Below, one piece after another: positions 43,695 to 54,240 of a stretch of 64,000 nucleotides of DNA. A model generated the notes under the pieces. The model was not told the DNA's origin. It searched no databases and saw nothing but the letters and a program-made list of their open reading frames with translations. Both the position numbers and the translations under genes were made by a program. How positions within the stretch are numbered: position 1 is the stretch's first letter; each line of letters opens with the position of its first letter. Origin of the DNA: Fratercula arctica. Taxonomy: Eukaryota > Chordata > Aves > Charadriiformes > Alcidae. The stretch covers positions 5,578,100 through 5,642,099 of the forward strand of contig CANTUZ010000025.1 of assembly GCA_947846985.1 (NCBI GenBank). Reading direction: 5' to 3'.

Positions 43695-45480
43695 CTTGAA
43701 TGTTGAGCTGCAGTGCCGGATATGCTAGAACTTCAATACGAACGGGAGTCCAAGGCAGCCAAGTGGTATGCCACGATTGATATAGCAAATGCATTCTTCT
43801 CAATCCCTTTGGCAGCAGAGTGCAGGCCACAGTTTGCTTTCACTTGGAGGGGCATCCAGCACACCTGGAATCGACTGCCCCAGGGGTGGAAACACAGCCC
43901 CACCATTTGCCATGGACTGATCCAGACTGCACTGGAACAGGGTGAAGCTCCAGAACATCTGCAGTACATTGATGACATCATCGTATGGGGAAACACAGCC
44001 GAAGAAGTTTTTGAGAAAGGGGATAAAATAGTCCGAATCCTTCTGAAAGCTGGTTTTGCCATAAAACGAAGGAAGGTCAAGGGACCTGCACAGGAGATCC
44101 AGTTCTTAGGCATAAAATGGCAAGATGGACGCCGCCAGATCCCAATGGATGTGATCAACAAAATAGCAGCTATGTCTCCACCAACTAGCAAAAAGGAAAC
44201 ACAAGCTTTCTTAGGCATTGTGGGTTTTTGGAGAATGCATATCCCAGATTACAGTCTGATTGTAAGCCCTCTGTATCAAGTAACCCGGAAGAAGAAGGAT
44301 TTTAAATGGGATCCTGAGCAACGACAAGCTTTTGAACAAATCAAACAGGAAACAGTCCATGCAGTGGCCCTGGGGCCAGTCCGGGCAGGACAAGATGTTA
44401 AAAACATGCTCTACACCGCAGCCGGGGAGAATGGCCCTACCTGGAGCCTCTGGCAGAAGGCACCAGGGGAGACCTGAGGTCAACCCCTAGGGTTTTAGAG
44501 TCAGGGATACAGAGGATCCGAAGCCCGCTACACTCCAACAGAAAAGGAGATATTGGCAGCATATGAAGGGGTTCAAGCTGCTTCGGAAGTGGTCGGTACA
44601 GAAGCACAGCACCTCGACTGCCCGTTCTGGGTTGGATGTTCAAAGAAAGGGTCCCCACCACACATCATGCAACTGATGCTACATGGAGTAAGTGGATTGC
44701 ACTGATCACACAGCAAACTCAAATGGGAAACCCCAGTCGCCCAGGAATTCTGGAAGTGATCATGGACTGGCCAGAAGGCAAAGATTTTGGAATATCACCA
44801 GAAGTAACCACCAGATGGCTAGAAACATATCCTGTGCCCCATGCCACTGCCTGGAACACTATCCTGGGCCTTGAAAAGCAAGTCGTGAGGCCACAACTGG
44901 AATACTGTGTCCAGCTCTGGGCTCCCCAGTTCAAGAGAGACAGGGAACTACTGGAGAGAGTCCAGCGTAGAGCAACAAAGATGACTGAGGGATTGGAGCA
45001 TCTCCCTTATGAGGAAAGGCTGAGAGAGCTGGGACTCTTTAGCCTGGAGAAGAGAAGGCTGAGACGTGCCCTTATTAATGTTTACAGGTATCTAAAGGGT
45101 GGGTTTAAGGAGGGTGGAGCCAGACTCTTTTCAGTGGTTCCCAGTAACAGGACGAGGGGTAATGGGCACAAGCTGGAACACAGGAAGTTCCAAACAAATA
45201 TGAGAAAAAACTTCTTTACGGTGAGGGTGACAGAGCACTGGAACAGGCTGCCCAGGGAGGTTGTGGAGTCCCCTTCTCTGGAGACTTTCAAGACCCGCCT
45301 GGATGCAGTCCTGAGTAATGTGCTCTGGGCAATCCTGCTTTAGCAGGGGAGTTGGACTAGATGATCTCTAGAGGTCCCTTCCAACTCTGAAAAATTCCAT
45401 GATTCTGTGATTCCGTGACATGGCACCCCAGAGAACTGGGTCAGATAACAGGACTCATTTCTGAAACAACCTCAACTTAA
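43695..45480 (+). pseudogene. Internally deleted ERVL pol with a CR1 tail inserted in integrase
   Basis: RT starts mid-domain at MLELQYERESKAAKWYATID and is open to 44477, with LPQGWKHSPT, YIDD and FLGIKW kept. A TGA follows (about 44475), further stops occur, and there is a short deletion near 44610. The RNase H connection block [14 protein letters not shown] is kept. RNase H itself and the integrase N-terminus are deleted between GISPE and [11 protein letters not shown] (about 44805). At about 44886 CR1 sequence interrupts at LEKQVV, and ERVL integrase resumes after it at 45418 (TGACATGGCACC, GGACTCATTTCTGAAAC) to 45480. Compared with the 19093 provirus it is close in sequence. Confidence 0.85.
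44888..45417 (+). mobile_element. CR1 3' end inserted in ERVL integrase
   Basis: Starts at [19 protein letters not shown], contains the full CR1 C-terminus ([38 protein letters not shown]) and the tail ATTCTGTGATTCCG, after which ERVL sequence continues. It is a normal 5'-truncated LINE insertion by its limits, and nearly identical to the CR1 tail of the chimera at 30312-30841. Confidence 0.9.
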
Positions 45481-45589
45481 CTCCTTATTTATCAACCTCC
45501 TCCCCCTGAGCAGCGCAGGAGGATGGGGAATGTGGGTTGTGGTCAGTTCATCACACATCATCTCTGCTGCTCCTTCCTTCTCACACTCT

Positions 45590-45885
45590 TCCCCTGCTCC
45601 AGTGTGGGGTCCCTCCCACAGGAGACAGTCCTCAATGACTTTCTCCAATGTGGGTCCTTCCCATGGGCTGCAGTTCTTCATGAACTGCTCCAGTGTGGGT
45701 CATTTCCACAGGGTGCAGTCCTTCAGGAACAGACCGCTCCAGCCTGCGTCCCCCCCCCAGGGTCACAGGTCCTGCCAGGAGCCAGCTCCAGCACGGGCTC
45801 TCCACAGGGTCACAGCCTCCTTCAGGCACATCCACCTGCTCCACTGTGGATCCCCACGGACTGCAGGGAGACAGCCTGCCTCACC
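45590..45885. repeat. Degenerate minisatellite, unit about 45-50 bp
   Basis: Repeated GCTCCAGTGTGGGTCC-like starts followed by a CACAGGGTGCAGTCC-like middle and CTTCAGGAAC-like end, about six diverged units. It keeps all frames open by chance on both strands (45523-46238), which explains the long frames here. It probably belongs to an avian ERV LTR or internal region, but I see no LTR ends. Confidence 0.7.
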
Positions 45886-46049
45886 ATGGTCTTCACAACA
45901 GGCTGCAGGGGAATCTCTGCTCCAGCACCTGGAGCACCTCCTCCCCTCCTTCTTCACTGACCTTGGTGTCCACATGGTTGTTTCTCTCACATATTCTCAC
46001 TCATTTTCTCTGGCTGCTCTTGTGCAGCAGTTTTTTTCCCCTTCTTAAA

Positions 46050-48656
46050 TATGTTATCACAGAGGCAATACTGCTGTCACTGATTGATTCAGCCTTGGCC
46101 AGGGGTGGGCCTGTCTTGGAGACAGCTGGCACTGGCCATATCGGACATGGAGGAAGCTTCTGGCATTTTCTCACAGAAGCCACCCCTGTAGTCCCCCCCG
46201 CTACCAAACCCTTGCTATGCAAACCCAATACAGTGTAGCAGTAATATTATTCCTTTTGGATAAATAATTAAATCAAAGTGTTTCCAAAGTCAGCAGTATT
46301 TGGACCGAAGAAATACTAAGTCTTAGATACTACCTGAACACTTAAATATCTAAAACTGTAGATATTTCTTTACAAGAATAACTTTAATCTAATGAAAATC
46401 TTTTCATCTTTAATCCATTAAAATCAGTTGTTTGATCTTGTTCTTACATATCATATTGCTAGTGCCTTATTAGTGGATTTATTCCATTTGTAAATTCAAA
46501 GCTCAGATTATGGACAACATGGAGACTTACAAATTCAGAAGGAACACCTTAGTTGCAGCGTATCATTGTTCTTTCAGAGATCGCATATGTCTGTGGTTGA
46601 CATATCTGCCTGTTATTACAAGAAGGCAAAGATTGTTCTGTCCCTTACATATTAGAAATCTATCCTTTCGTATACAAGTTTTGAGGACATGTTGTCATTA
46701 AATTAGCTGAATATATTCTTGTCTGTCTCACAATGCAAAGTATACAAATATTTTTTCCGTTTCAATTCTTGTTGCAAACTTTTTTTTTAACATGCTGTTT
46801 TGTTTTGTAGAAGGGGTCATCATTGTAAAATCAAGCCTAATGCAGATTTCCTAAGCCAGCATAGCTCTGCTGACACATTCAGTTGGGTCCAACGGCAGTG
46901 CAAATGTATCCATGTGGTCTGTGATGCTGCCTCAAACTAGTAAGACCCACCTTTCAAGCGGAGGTGTAAGTTCAGTACAAACATGCCTTTAATACTTCTA
47001 GGTCCAAGTTGATTTTGTTGTCACTGTACTGTGCTCTCCTGTATTTCAGGATCTAGGGTTAACATGGATGGAGTTAGCTACCCATAGTACAGGTGTTATC
47101 TTCATCTTCTAACGTATATATACTGTTAGAAAGGAGATGAATTGATGAATTCCTCGGTAGTGTTGTTTGGTTGGGGTTTTTTTACTTTTTTTTTTTACAA
47201 TTAATTTTCTAACAGTGCACTACCTTTGCTTACAGAGCTTGAGGTTCTGGAATATTTTTCATGCTTTATATTTGTGCATGGTTTGAAGGTTTTTTGGGTG
47301 TGTGCACATAGAAAATTTCAACTCCTTTCATGGAAAAAGTGTAGTGAAAAGTAGGAGGCATCTTTGTCCGTTACATGAATGCCCCATGGTGGAGCTTTCA
47401 ATTGCTAATGGAGATCCACCTTCATTAAGCACAAGAGTGAAAGAGCTCCTTCTCTAATTATGTAGATAGCAGATAAAAAAACACTTAATTTAATGCTGCT
47501 TTCTGAGACACTGGGAGGCAAAGACTGTACTAAGATGAGTAGAGCAATGTTTTCAGTATGTCTGCTTTCCCTGTTGAATTTTAGGCCTTCAAAGACATAT
47601 CTGAAATATGGGTAAAAGAGAAAAATATTAGAATGAATCTTAAAACCAAATGCTGAAGTAACAAATGCAGTATAAACACTTCAAATCAGAATTATATCCA
47701 AGCTCAAGTATGGGTACTCTCCATAGATAGGAGGAAGACGATAGCATAGACATGGCAAACGCATCCGTCTGATGTCATTACTTGGAGAATTTCTGAAAGC
47801 TTCTGTCTTCTGTTTATAGACCCACTTCCAATTTTCAGCATAATAAAGCTTTTGTTCCCATGAGTTTCATAACATAGGAGTCAGTGATTTTCCATGTTCA
47901 TAACTTTTAACAACTGATTTTAAGACTTCAACACTCACCAGAATTTCCTTATATTTTAACCATCTTTATAACTTTACTGACATTCTAAACCATATTAAAA
48001 GATTTAATTACACTTGTATCACTTCTGTGCTAAAGGGTAGTTAGGTAATTGTATTTTAGTATCAGTTAGTGAAATGCTACATTTTTAAAACTCAGCTAAA
48101 ATCCAACAGTATTCTTAATTATGAAATTTTCTTAGATTTTATTTTCTCTTCAGTTGGTCACATCATTGCAGTAAAAATTCAAAAGTTACTAAGAGACCCT
48201 GGTTTCTCAGCTAGTTATTCTAACAAGCACTGGAAGATGAATTTAAAATTATTTGTGGCATAGTTGTGTAGTATTGACCACAGTCTTCATATAAATTAGA
48301 ACTTCAATTTGTCCTGTCTTTACTGGGAAATGTGCCAGCTGATAGTGCTTGTGAAATCAGTTTCCTAATATACTTGCAAGATCAGCAATTGCATACTTTC
48401 TGTTCTTGTAAACAAAATAAAACCACCTCCAAATGCCTCCATCTCCACAGCAGAGTCTGTCCAATGTCCTTCAATTCAGGAATAGAGCATTACTGACAGC
48501 ATCTACCTGATTTTTAGCTTAAAGAATGTACCAATATTTTTGAGTTTTATCATTTGTTAATAAAATACTTACTCAGTTTGGTAAATGACTTCTGACTATA
48601 TTCAAACAAAAAAGCTTACATGAATGTTGAATATAAATATCATATTTTTTTAACAG
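46050..48656. other. Noncoding, probable RNF180 intron
   Basis: AT-rich sequence without recognisable exons before the exon at 48657. It includes T-runs near 46783 and 47178-47201. No repeat family identified. Confidence 0.5.
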
Positions 48657-48750
48657 ACATCATAACCTTCAGCTGCTGTTCAAGTCTTGCAACGTATGGC
48701 ATGTGAACTTAGAAGCCATTCCAGAGTGGGTGAAATGCCTCATTGAAAAG
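48657..48750 (+). pseudogene. RNF180: RNF180-like exon, upstream coding exon
   Basis: A T-rich tract and TTTTAACAG acceptor precede a 94-nt exon, followed by AAG/GTAGAT donor. It reads [20 protein letters not shown] then [11 protein letters not shown] and splices in phase to the next exon. VWH-N-EA-PEW--CLI matches the conserved N-terminal zinc-associated region of RNF180, a membrane-anchored RING E3 ubiquitin ligase (Rines). Both splice sites and the frame are intact in this exon. The earlier coding exon was not found in the window. Recognition is good because both exons match in order and phase. The gene as a whole is broken (see 57554-58495). Confidence 0.75.
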
Positions 48751-48870
48751 GTAGATCTTTTATTCCTTGCATCTTTATCATTCAAAAAAGTGTGAAATCA
48801 CAGAATTGTAGGGGTTGGAAGGGACCTTCGGAGATCATCTAGTCCAACCCCCCTGCCAGAGCAAGTTCAC

Positions 48871-50544
48871 CTAGAGGAGGCTGGACAGGAATGCATCCAG
48901 GCGGGTTTTGAATATCTCCAGGGAAGGAGACTCCACAACCTTTCTGGGCAGCCTGTTCCAGTGCTCTGTCACCCTCAAAGTAAAGTTGTTTTTCCTCATG
49001 TTCAGATGGAATTTCCCGTGTTCTAGCTTGTGCCCATTGCCCCTTGTCCTGTCACCAGGCACCACTGAGAAGAGCCTGACCCCATCCTCTTGAAACCCGC
49101 CCTTTAGATATTTATAAGCATCGATGAGGTCCCCTTTCAGTCTTCTCTTCTCCAGGCTAAGCAGACCCAGGTCTCTCAGCCTTTCCTCATAAGAGAGGTG
49201 CTCCAGTCCCTTGATCATCTTTGTGGCCCTCTGCTGGACTCTCTCCAGCAGTTCCCTGTCCTTCTTGAACTGGGGGGCCCAGTACTGGACACTACTCCAG
49301 ATGCGGCCTCACCAGGGCAGAGTAGAGGGGGAGGATGACCTCCCTCGACCTGCTGGCCACGCTCTTTTTAATGCACCCCAGGAGACCATTGGCCGCCTTC
49401 TTGGCCACAAGAGCACACTGCTGCCTCATGGCCATCCTGTTGTCCACCAGGACTCCCAGGTCCCTTCCTGCAGAGCTGCTTTCTAGCAGGTCAGCCCCTA
49501 ACCTGTACCAGTGCATGGGGTTATTCCTCCCTAGGTGCAGGACCCTACACTTGCCCTTGTTGAACTTCATTAGGCTCCTCTCCGCCCAACTCTCCAGCCT
49601 GTCTAGGTCTCTCTGTATGGCAGCACAGCCTTCTGGTGTGTGTCAGCCACTCCTCCCAAATTTGTGTCATCAGCAAACTTGCTGAGGGTACAGCCTGTCC
49701 CCTCATTCAGGTCATTGATGAACATGTTAAACAAGACCAGATCGAGTACTGACCCCTGGGGAACACCGCTAGTTACAGACCTCCAACTAGACTCTGCGCC
49801 GCTGATCACAGCCCTCTGAGCTCTGCCATTCAGCCAGTTCTCAGTCCACCTCACTGTCCACTCATTTAACCCACACTTCCTAAGCTTTCCTATGAGGATG
49901 CTGTGGGAGACAGTGTCGAAAGCCTTGCTGAAGTCAAGGTAGACAATGTCCACTGCTCTCCCCTCATCCACCCAGCCAGTCATTCCATCATAGAAGGCTA
50001 CCAGATTGGTCAAGCATGATTTCCCCTTGGTGAATCCATGCTGACCACTCCCGATGACCTCCTTTTCCTCTTCATGGTTAAAGATGACATCCAGGATGAG
50101 CTGTACCCTCACCTTTCCAGGGATGGAGATGAGACTAACCGGTCTGTAGTTTCCTGGGTCTTCCTTCTTGCCCTTTTCAAAGACTGGAGTGACACTAGCT
50201 TTCCTCCAGTCCTCAGGCACCTCTCCTGTTCTCCATGACCTTTCAAAGATGATGGAGATCAGCTTCACAATAACATCTGCCAGCTCCCTCAGCAGTCGCG
50301 GGTGCATCCCATCAGGGTCCATGAATTTGTGGGTGTCAGGTTTGCCCAAATGATCTCTAACCCAATCCTCCTCAATCAAGGGAGAGTCTTCCTTACTCCA
50401 GGCTGTCTCTTCTACTTCCAGCATCTGGGGTTCCTGAGGGCCAGCCTTAGGAGTAAAGACTGAAGCAAAGAAGGCATTCAGTAACTCCGCCTTCTCTGCA
50501 TCCTCCATCATCAGGGCACCTACCTCATTCAGCAGTGGGCCCAC
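48871..50544 (-). pseudogene. CR1 reverse transcriptase and C-terminus (broken)
   Basis: The frame from 50544 reads [76 protein letters not shown] and active site FADDTN with both Asp. It ends in a shift at about 49640. The C-terminal part continues in other frames ([15 protein letters not shown], then [20 protein letters not shown] to FLSSLL at 48871). At least two frame changes. Confidence 0.85.
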
Positions 50545-50769
50545 ATTTTCCCTAGTCTTCCTTTTGCTACTGATGTACTTGAAGAAGCCCTTCTGATTGT
50601 CCTTGATATCCCTTGCCAGGTTTAATTACAAGCGGGCCTTAGCCTTCCTCGTTGCATCCCTGCATACTCTGACAACTCTCCTATACTTCTCCCAAGTGGC
50701 CAGTCCCTTTTTCCACATTCTGTAAACTTCCTTCTTCCATCTGAGTTTTTCCAGAAGCTCCCTGCTCAT

Positions 50770-52808
50770 CTATGCAGGTTTCCTGCCTCCTTTGCCTGAT
50801 TTCTTGCTCCTAGGGATGCACCGATCTTGAGCTTGGAGAAAGCGGTGCTTAAACATTAACCAGCTCTTTTGCACTCCCCTTCCTTCTAGAGCCTTAGCCC
50901 ATGGGATTCCTCCAAGTAGGTCTTTGAAGAGGCCAAAGCCAGCTCTCCTGAAGTCCAGGGTTGTAATTCTACTTTTTGCCCTGCTTCTTCCACGCAGGAT
51001 CCTGAACTCCACCATCTCATGGTCACTGCAGCCAAGGCTACCCCCAACCTTCACATCCCCTACCAGTCCTCCTTTATTTGTCAGCACAAGGTCCAGCAGA
51101 GCACCTCTCCTCCTTGGTTCCTCCACTGCCTCTTAAGATGTTAACGTCAATGCTCTGCAGAAACTTCCTGGACTGTGTGTGCCTGGCTGTGTTGTCTTTC
51201 CAGCAAATGTTGGGGTAGTTGAAGTCCCCCATGAGAACCAGGGCCTGTGATCGTGAGGCTATTTCCAGCTGTAAGAAGGCCTCATCAGCTTCCTCTTCCT
51301 GATCCGGTGGTGTTGCGTAGAAAAGGGGGGGGGGGGCAAAGCAGTTTTGGCAGAAGATAAACCCCCTTGCATTCTAACACTCCTCACCGAGGTGGGAGGC
51401 TAGGTGCGGCTGGGTTTAAATTCTGAGTGATGCCCAATTCAGCACTATCAGTCCAGTCGCGTTTAATATGTATTAAACTGTTACGATTTGGATAGACTAA
51501 TAGTGGACTGCACCTTCAGTCTAGTCATGCTCATGAACTAGCACGGCCACTCTTGAATCTTTGGTCGCGTTCAATGAGAAACTACCATGACTAGCTACTT
51601 AAACAGTGCAGTTTATTTAAACAACATATAGATAGGTTCTTAGGATTGCCGGATTGCAAAGCACATGCAAATGAAAGTATTGTTACATATATCAAACGTG
51701 CGACAAAGTTATAAACGATACAGCCTGGCTATAAATGTAGGATAGAGATTCTCTAGAGAAATTCCTAAGTTTCCCGAGAAAGCACTCGGTATAATCTAAG
51801 TCTTACCCAAAGGCGTCCCTATGGGGGGGAAGAAAGGCTCAGCCCGTCGACTGGTCCCGGAAGTCAGTGATGGAGTCCTCCTCGACTTGTTCACGATGGT
51901 GTCTTCCCTGATATCCCCCCTCTCTCAGGCTATTTTTATACTATTTTTTTATCTTCAAAGTGGAGTTTGAGTGACTTTAGTCATAAATACTTTTATTATG
52001 ATTGGTGTACTCAAGGAGGAGTAGTCACACCTTGGGGGTGGGTAGCCTCTGGGATGGAGGTGTGTTTTGGTACATTTGTAATAAGCAAAGTTCGCACAAA
52101 GGACAGCATTTCATCAAAATTTGATGAAACGTTGGCTCGGGTAGCATGTAGGCCGCTTATCTGTTCGTAGTACCATCCTGTTCCCATAGCTGCTATTCAT
52201 CACAAGGGAAGGCCACGGAATGATAACATTTCGTCCCGTCCCTCGTGTAGCTTCGCAAGCAACCTTGTACAGGGAACCGCCGATGTTGCATTCTTCGTGT
52301 GCTGGCTGCGGCTGTTTTCTACCTCAGAAGCCTCTTGATTTTATGACTTTCCTTAATGTGTGAACAATGCTGTACTTTTGTATTTTAGCCAATTTAGTAA
52401 TTATTCCACAGGTGGTCTGTAGTAAACACCCACAACAGTGTCTCCCATTTTAGCCTGCCCCTTAATTCTTACCCATAAGCTCTCAACATGTTCTTCATCC
52501 ACTGCTAGGCAGAACTCCCTACATTCCAGTTGCTCTCTCACACAGAGAGCAACTCCATCACCATGCCCTGCTGGCCTGTCTTTCCTAAAAAGTACATAGC
52601 CATCCATGACAGCATTCTGGTCATGTGAGCTATCCCACCATGTCTCTGTAATTGCAATGAGATCATGGCCCTGTGGCCGCACACAGGTCTCTAGTTCTTC
52701 CTGTTTATTCCCCATGCCACATGCGTTGGTGTGCAGGCATTTCAGAGAGGCAGTCGAGCGTGAGGGTTTCCCTGTAGGGGTGCAGGAGGATCCACCACAG
52801 CCATTCAC
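50770..52808 (-). pseudogene. CR1 endonuclease domain, split by LTR
   Basis: N-terminal half at 52808-52411: [29 protein letters not shown] (catalytic Glu) and VVGVYYRPPVE. C-terminal half at 51310-50770: [20 protein letters not shown] (catalytic SDH) and a basic end. The intervening LTR lies between YRPP and the following residues. The GDFN block is in a third frame near 51210. Confidence 0.8.
51311..52410 (-). mobile_element. 1.1-kb solo LTR, family X1 (minus), 5-bp target duplication
   Basis: TGTTGCGTAGAAAAGG to TTTAGTAATTATTCCACA, flanked by GGTGG at 51306-51310 and 52411-52415. Minus-strand TATA (reversed TTTATACTATTTTTTT near 51935) and AATAAA (reversed TTTATTTAAAC near 51610) give the orientation. 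It is the complete version of the truncated copy at 18307-19092. Confidence 0.9.
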
Positions 52809-52943
52809 ACCCTTGAGGTGGTTGACCTTCTGGATCTCATCTGGGGAGTCAGCTAAGGAACATTTCTTACTGCTCTGGTTGGCCTGGCTTATTCCCCAGT
52901 TGGCATGAGCATTGCCACCCTGTACCCTACCCCGCCAAGTCCT

Positions 52944-53900
52944 TCAGTTTAAAGCCCGTCTCACCAAGTTGGACAGCCTGCTGCCAAAGATTCCCTTTCC
53001 TCTTCTAGACAGGTGGATCCCATCTGTCCCTAGCAGGCTATAGTCATCGAAGAATGTCCCATTGTCATAAAAGCCAAAACCCTCACAATGGCACCAGCCA
53101 TGAAGCCAGAGGTTGATTTGCATTATATGTATATTTCTGGCTGCACCCTTTCCACTAACTGTTAAAGTGGAAGAAAAGATAACTTGGGCACCAATACTTT
53201 TCACTTGTGCCCCCGGGGCTTTATAGTCTTCCTTGATTCTGCCCAGGTTCCGGCTTGCAGCGTCCTTCATGCCCATGTGAAAGAGTAGCAATGGATAGTA
53301 GTCTGTGCTCTTGACAAGTTGTGACACCCTCTCAGACCTTAGCTCCCAGAAAGCAGCATACCTCTCGTGACTCCCTGTCAGGCCAGCAGATGGGCACCTC
53401 AGTACCCCTTAACAGGGAGTCACCCACTACAAGCACTTATTTCTTTTTGTGGTATCCACTGTGTGCTGCTGATACTGGTTCTCCTTGCAGACCTTGTTCC
53501 TGGGTGTCTACAGCTGTTAAAGCTTCATATCTGTTTATGGTTGTAGTGCTGGAGGGCAGGGGCTGAAGCATAGTCCTGCTTTTGCAGGTCACTAGGGCCC
53601 AAGGTGCCTCATTCTCAGTATTGTCTACTGCAGGAACATGGTTCTGAAACCACCTATTTCCGTCTCAGCTCCTCTGATACTACACAACCTTTTAACCATT
53701 TCTTGCAACTCAACCACCTGTGCAAGTACTTACCTTACTGCCAGGAGAAGAAGAATCTAGGCCCTCACTGCAACCTACCACCTGTACTGAAGTCTCCCTC
53801 CTTACTGGTCCCCCCTTTGTGGATGCATCACACCTCTGAGGGGCTTTCTCTGTAGGAGCACTGGTTTTAGCTCAAAGCTAAACCATTTTGTCAGAGACCT
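52944..53900 (-). pseudogene. CR1 ORF1, esterase-like half and degraded N-terminus
   Basis: The open frame 53327-52944 reads STDYYPLLLFHMGMKDAASR, AQVIFSSTLTVSGKG, WLHGWCHCEGFGFYDNG and LLGTDGIHLSRRGKGIF, the last carrying the catalytic Asp/His of the SGNH-type domain. The GDS block lies just upstream (about 53430) in another frame. Upstream sequence to 53900 shows degraded ORF1 without a clean start. Confidence 0.8.
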
Positions 53901-54240
53901 TGAGCACTCCCCTGCGCTGTGGGCCAACAAGCAAGATGCAGAGCCCTCCCTGCACGAACTGCCATGCTGCACCCTGCTCCCTAGGGCCGTTTAAATCTCC
54001 CATGGATGCTTCCGGCAATGCCCGCTTCGCTCATGAGAGCTGCTGGTTCCTGGTAGGGGTCTCAGCTCTTCCTCGGGTTTCCTTGACTTCGGGAACCCTC
54101 TGTCGATCTCAATCTAGCACCTAGGCACGGGACTTACTGTGTCTGCCGCTGCGTAGCTCACCGACTGAGATAAGTAAAGGGAACAAAATTTAAGGGTGCT
54201 TTTCTGACAAGGTCCGTATATATCACAGAGACCTTCTAAT

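Larger units (their letters stand above)
48795..54240 (-). mobile_element. Full-length CR1 LINE (minus) in the RNF180 intron, split by a solo LTR
   Basis: From about 54240 (minus sense): 5' UTR (54240-53900), ORF1 (53900-52944), endonuclease (52808-52416 and 51305-50770), RT (50544-49290) and C-terminus with tail at 48795-49220. The LTR at 51311-52410 splits the endonuclease. It is antisense to RNF180. Confidence 0.85.

Noticed and set aside
45523..46238. Three overlapping long plus-strand frames
   Set aside because: They lie on a degenerate minisatellite whose unit keeps several phases open. Composition, not coding.
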